Below, in pieces: positions 58,372 to 60,491 of a DNA stretch of 60,491 bases. Positions within the stretch are counted from its first letter, which is position 1. Every line of letters begins with the position of its first letter. Both the position numbers and the translations under genes were made by a program. Source of the stretch: CAZSDW01 sp964605705. GTDB taxonomy: Bacteria > Fidelibacterota > UBA2242. Location of the stretch: contig CAZSDW010000019.1 in the NCBI GenBank assembly GCA_964605705.1, positions 1-60,491 on the forward strand, written 5' to 3'. The notes under the pieces were generated by a model. That model saw only the letters and a program-made list of their open reading frames with translations. It ran no database searches and had not been told where the DNA came from.

Positions 58372-60339
58372 ATGGGTTCACTTCAAAATATCATCAGTTT
58401 TCAACCATTAGATTGGTTTTGGTTGGTTGCCTTTGTTATTTTAATGATATTTTTCGGAGCCTATTTTTACCGCATGGGTAAACGTTCGCAGTCGGATTTT
58501 TTTCTGGCGGGAAGAGGATTACCGTGGTGGTTACCGGCTTCATCGGTTTATGCGACGCATACTGCAACGGACACACCGATCTGGGTGGCTGGTGTCATTT
58601 ATAAATATGGCTTAACGGGATTATGGTATGCGTTTTTTGCCGCCTGGTGTGCGATCAGCGCTTTTATTTCTACCCGGATATTCCGGCGCAGTTTAGCCTA
58701 CAGTCAGGCTGAATGGCAAACATTGCGGTTCGGAGGTCTTGGGGCAGAGATGATTCGCGGGTGGCTGGCTGGCTGGCAGGTGTTTATGAATATGTTTATT
58801 CTGGGCTGGGTTGGTATCGCCATGGGTAAACTGTGCCATATGATTTTTGGCTGGGATATCTGGGTTGGTCTGGTTGTTTTTACCGGGATTGGAGCCTTGT
58901 ATGTGATGATGTCGGGTTACTGGGGTGTTGTCATGGCAGATTTTCAGCAGGGGATAATCGCCCTGTTGTTGATTTTTATTGTATCGGTTTGGGGTGTCAT
59001 CGCTGCGGGCGGTCCCCAGGAGATCATCTCCAAATTAAAAATTTATAACAGCACCGTGGAGTGGAAGATACCAAATGAGATTCCGCCGGGAACAACTGGT
59101 TGGCTCCGAATCAGGGATACCCGTTCGGGAGAGGTATATATTGAAAATGAGGCACCAATACGATTTATTCATGAAGATAATAAAACAGCATATAACATTA
59201 GTCCGGATGAAGTCCAACATCTTATTACTAAAGAGAAGAGTAGATCAGAGACCCCATGTGTCATTTACCCGACCGATGTGCAACCGTTGGTAATCGGAAG
59301 CACCTGTCAGATTATCTGGACACCGGTTCATAAAGGGAAATTGGTCGATATTCAATTTTCCATTGATAACCGGCAAAGCTGGCAAATTATTGCCGACCAT
59401 CACTTAGACGGGCAGGTATGGCGTATAAATCCATTTTGTTTTACAGGACTAACCCGTGGGCAGTTTCCGGTTGCCTGGTTTGTAACGATGCTTATTATAG
59501 CGTTGATCGGTGGTTTTGGAATGGGAACCAGCATCGACTGGTACCCGGAAGCCCAGCGAATCCAGTCGGCAAAGACTGTCCGGGATGCTTCTTATAGTAT
59601 TTGGGCTGGATCGGCGGCGGTGCTTATTCGCAATTCAGTCTGGGCGGCAGCCATTCTGGGATTTTTTGTTTTGTTTCCGCACCTGACTCGTAGCGCCGAT
59701 TACGAAATGGGCTGGTATGTTCTCGGCTTTAGCTACTTGCCAATTGGGCTGGTGGGATTCTTTTTCGCGGGAATCCTGGCAATCCATCTATCGACGGTAT
59801 CCACCCACCTCAATCTCGGTGCAATGTACGCTACCCGGGATTTCTTTCATCACTATGTAAAACCGCATGCCAGTGAAGCCAGCCTGGTGAAAGTAGGCAG
59901 GATTTCCACCCTGATATTGCTGGTAGGTTCTTTTATATTTGGCATTATCATTGGTGAAGAGATTACCCAGTGGCTGATTTTTGCCTTATGGATAATGATG
60001 GCAGGCGTTTGGCTGCCGAATATTCTGCAAGTGATTTGGTGGCGCTTTAATGCGTGGGGCTATCTGAGTGCCTGGATTGCCAACCTGGGACTCAGCTGGC
60101 TGATTGTCTGGGTTTTACCCAATTTTGGTATTATACCGGAATTGCCGGATTATATGCAGTTTTGGGCATTAATTGTACTGAATGCGCTGATTTACATTCC
60201 CGTGACGCTGTTTACTAAACCGGAAAATATGGACCATCTGATAAAATACTATGTGATGTGCAGACCGATTGGATTCTGGGGACCGGTAAATAAGGAAGCC
60301 CTGAAGCGAGGACTTCTTATTGAACATCAGGAGAAATGA
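58372..60339 (+). CDS. Sodium:solute symporter (SSS family) with extracytoplasmic Ig-like insertion
   Basis: A 655-residue transporter. Family motifs: SDFFLAGRGLPWWLPASSVYATHTATDTPIWVAG (helix 1-2 region), then FQQGIIALLLIFIVSVW. After the helix ending near 213 an insertion of about 140 residues (roughly 222-365) precedes TMLIIALIGGFGMGTSIDWYPEAQRI. The insertion's second half (VIGSTCQIIWTPVHKGKLVDIQFS, IDNRQSWQIIADHH) looks like a Kre9/Knh1-type Ig domain. Normal SSS proteins of this group have only a short loop here. It presumably imports sugars or uronates released by the neighbouring hydrolases; it might also sense or bind a glycan through the insertion (inference). Confidence 0.9.
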   Translation: MGSLQNIISFQPLDWFWLVAFVILMIFFGAYFYRMGKRSQSDFFLAGRGLPWWLPASSVYATHTATDTPIWVAGVIYKYGLTGLWYAFFAAWCAISAFISTRIFRRSLAYSQAEWQTLRFGGLGAEMIRGWLAGWQVFMNMFILGWVGIAMGKLCHMIFGWDIWVGLVVFTGIGALYVMMSGYWGVVMADFQQGIIALLLIFIVSVWGVIAAGGPQEIISKLKIYNSTVEWKIPNEIPPGTTGWLRIRDTRSGEVYIENEAPIRFIHEDNKTAYNISPDEVQHLITKEKSRSETPCVIYPTDVQPLVIGSTCQIIWTPVHKGKLVDIQFSIDNRQSWQIIADHHLDGQVWRINPFCFTGLTRGQFPVAWFVTMLIIALIGGFGMGTSIDWYPEAQRIQSAKTVRDASYSIWAGSAAVLIRNSVWAAAILGFFVLFPHLTRSADYEMGWYVLGFSYLPIGLVGFFFAGILAIHLSTVSTHLNLGAMYATRDFFHHYVKPHASEASLVKVGRISTLILLVGSFIFGIIIGEEITQWLIFALWIMMAGVWLPNILQVIWWRFNAWGYLSAWIANLGLSWLIVWVLPNFGIIPELPDYMQFWALIVLNALIYIPVTLFTKPENMDHLIKYYVMCRPIGFWGPVNKEALKRGLLIEHQEK

Positions 60340-60364
60340 AAAACCCATCTTTTATCGATGGGTT
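60339..60364 (-). terminator. Terminator, downstream of tRNA-Lys
   Basis: AACCCATC (60342-60349) pairs with GATGGGTT (60357-60364) over a seven-base loop; on the minus strand a run of five T follows the stem. It faces the tRNA gene and lies directly behind the symporter stop, so it may also end that transcript weakly. Confidence 0.65.
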
Positions 60365-60372
60365 GGTGGGGA

Positions 60373-60388
60373 ATGTATATCAGTGAAA
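60373..60388. repeat. 16-base exact repeat, copy 2
   Basis: Identical to 50966-50981 (ATGTATATCAGTGAAA). Confidence 0.5.
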
Positions 60389-60403
60389 TTGTGTGAGTGT
60401 AGC

Positions 60404-60417
60404 CCCGACAAATCGGG
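60404..60417. repeat. Small hairpin CCCGA-CAAA-TCGGG
   Basis: A five-base perfect stem with a four-base loop inside GCCCCGACAAATCGGGACAA, between the 16-base repeat and the tRNA. It is of the REP-like dispersed type rather than a terminator, as no T-run follows. Confidence 0.4.
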
Positions 60418-60435
60418 ACAACCCTCTAAGGAAAG

Positions 60436-60491
60436 TGAGTGCAGCAGGGATCGAACCTGCGACCCACGGCTTAAAAGGCCGTTGCTCTACC
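60436..60491 (-). tRNA. tRNA-Lys (anticodon UUU), 5' end cut by the window
   Basis: On the minus strand the anticodon arm ACGGC-CTTTTAA-GCCGT gives anticodon TTT for lysine. The T arm is GCAGG-TTCGATC-CCTGC, the acceptor 3' strand TGCACTC and the discriminator A. CCA is not encoded. The D arm is partly present (GGTAGAGC) and the 5' acceptor strand lies outside the window. Confidence 0.93.

Overview
The window (60,491 bp, moderate G+C by eye, standard code) looks like a chromosomal segment of a Gram-negative bacterium of the FCB superphylum. The evidence is a full-length SprA/Sov-type type IX secretion (T9SS) translocon, two PorV/PorQ-family barrels, a secreted protein with a T9SS/FlgD-like C-terminal domain, lipoproteins, many outer-membrane barrels and a TonB-ExbB-ExbD-ExbD system. 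There is no SusC/SusD pair. Several promoters read TTGACA-N17-TAnnnT rather than the Bacteroidota TTTG/TAnnTTTG form, so a phylum such as Calditrichota or a relative is more likely than Bacteroidota. No phage, IS element or CRISPR array was seen; the only mobile-looking DNA is short dispersed repeats.

Layout. (1) 1-11304, minus strand: a peptide-type ABC permease (cut by the window edge) and its binding lipoprotein, next to two hybrid histidine kinases, a degenerate kinase, an NtrC-type sigma-54 response regulator, a TPR protein and a ZU5-like lipoprotein. (2) 11585-18481, plus strand: a FAD-dependent dehydrogenase, a membrane acyltransferase-like protein, a GAF/fRMsr-like protein, an S41 processing protease and the exbB-exbD-exbD-tonB operon with a clear promoter and terminator. 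(3) 31096-18592, minus strand: a tightly packed seven-gene T9SS operon (sprA, glutaminyl-cyclase-like lipoprotein, prmA, lipoprotein, Asp-box propeller protein, two PorV/PorQ proteins) preceded by an RdgB/HAM1 pyrophosphatase. (4) 34622-31936, minus: ABC ATPase, permease, YtrA-type GntR regulator and a DUF2807 protein, with a long palindrome just downstream of the -10. (5) 37340-34714, minus: three unknown barrels, two of them tandem paralogues. (6) 40957-37373, minus: methionine synthase metH with a 52-residue rubredoxin directly downstream. (7) 41110-44416, plus: a DtxR regulator carrying two FeoA domains, feoB and a FeoB-associated Cys-rich peptide, with an operator inside the promoter spacer. 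(8) 50778-44413, minus: TetR, MMPL/RND exporter, LolA-like protein, outer-membrane barrel and ICMT-family methyltransferase, apparently a trans-envelope lipid export system. (9) 51125-60339: a plant cell-wall locus with CE15 glucuronoyl esterase and GH51 on the minus strand, and GH28-like, GH5_7-like mannanase, three small membrane proteins and a sodium:solute symporter with an inserted Ig-like domain on the plus strand. A tRNA-Lys runs off the right edge.

The most coherent signal is the combination of a glutaminyl-cyclase-like protein encoded directly behind sprA with signal peptides across the window that very often leave Gln at mature position +1. The same 'Q-rule' was described for Bacteroidetes, and here it appears in what seems to be another FCB lineage. 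Other points of interest are the DtxR-FeoA-FeoA fusion, the symporter with an extracytoplasmic Ig-like insertion and its small-protein cassette, the metH-rubredoxin pair, a probable pseudokinase, and operators that can be read directly for the GntR, DtxR and TetR regulators.
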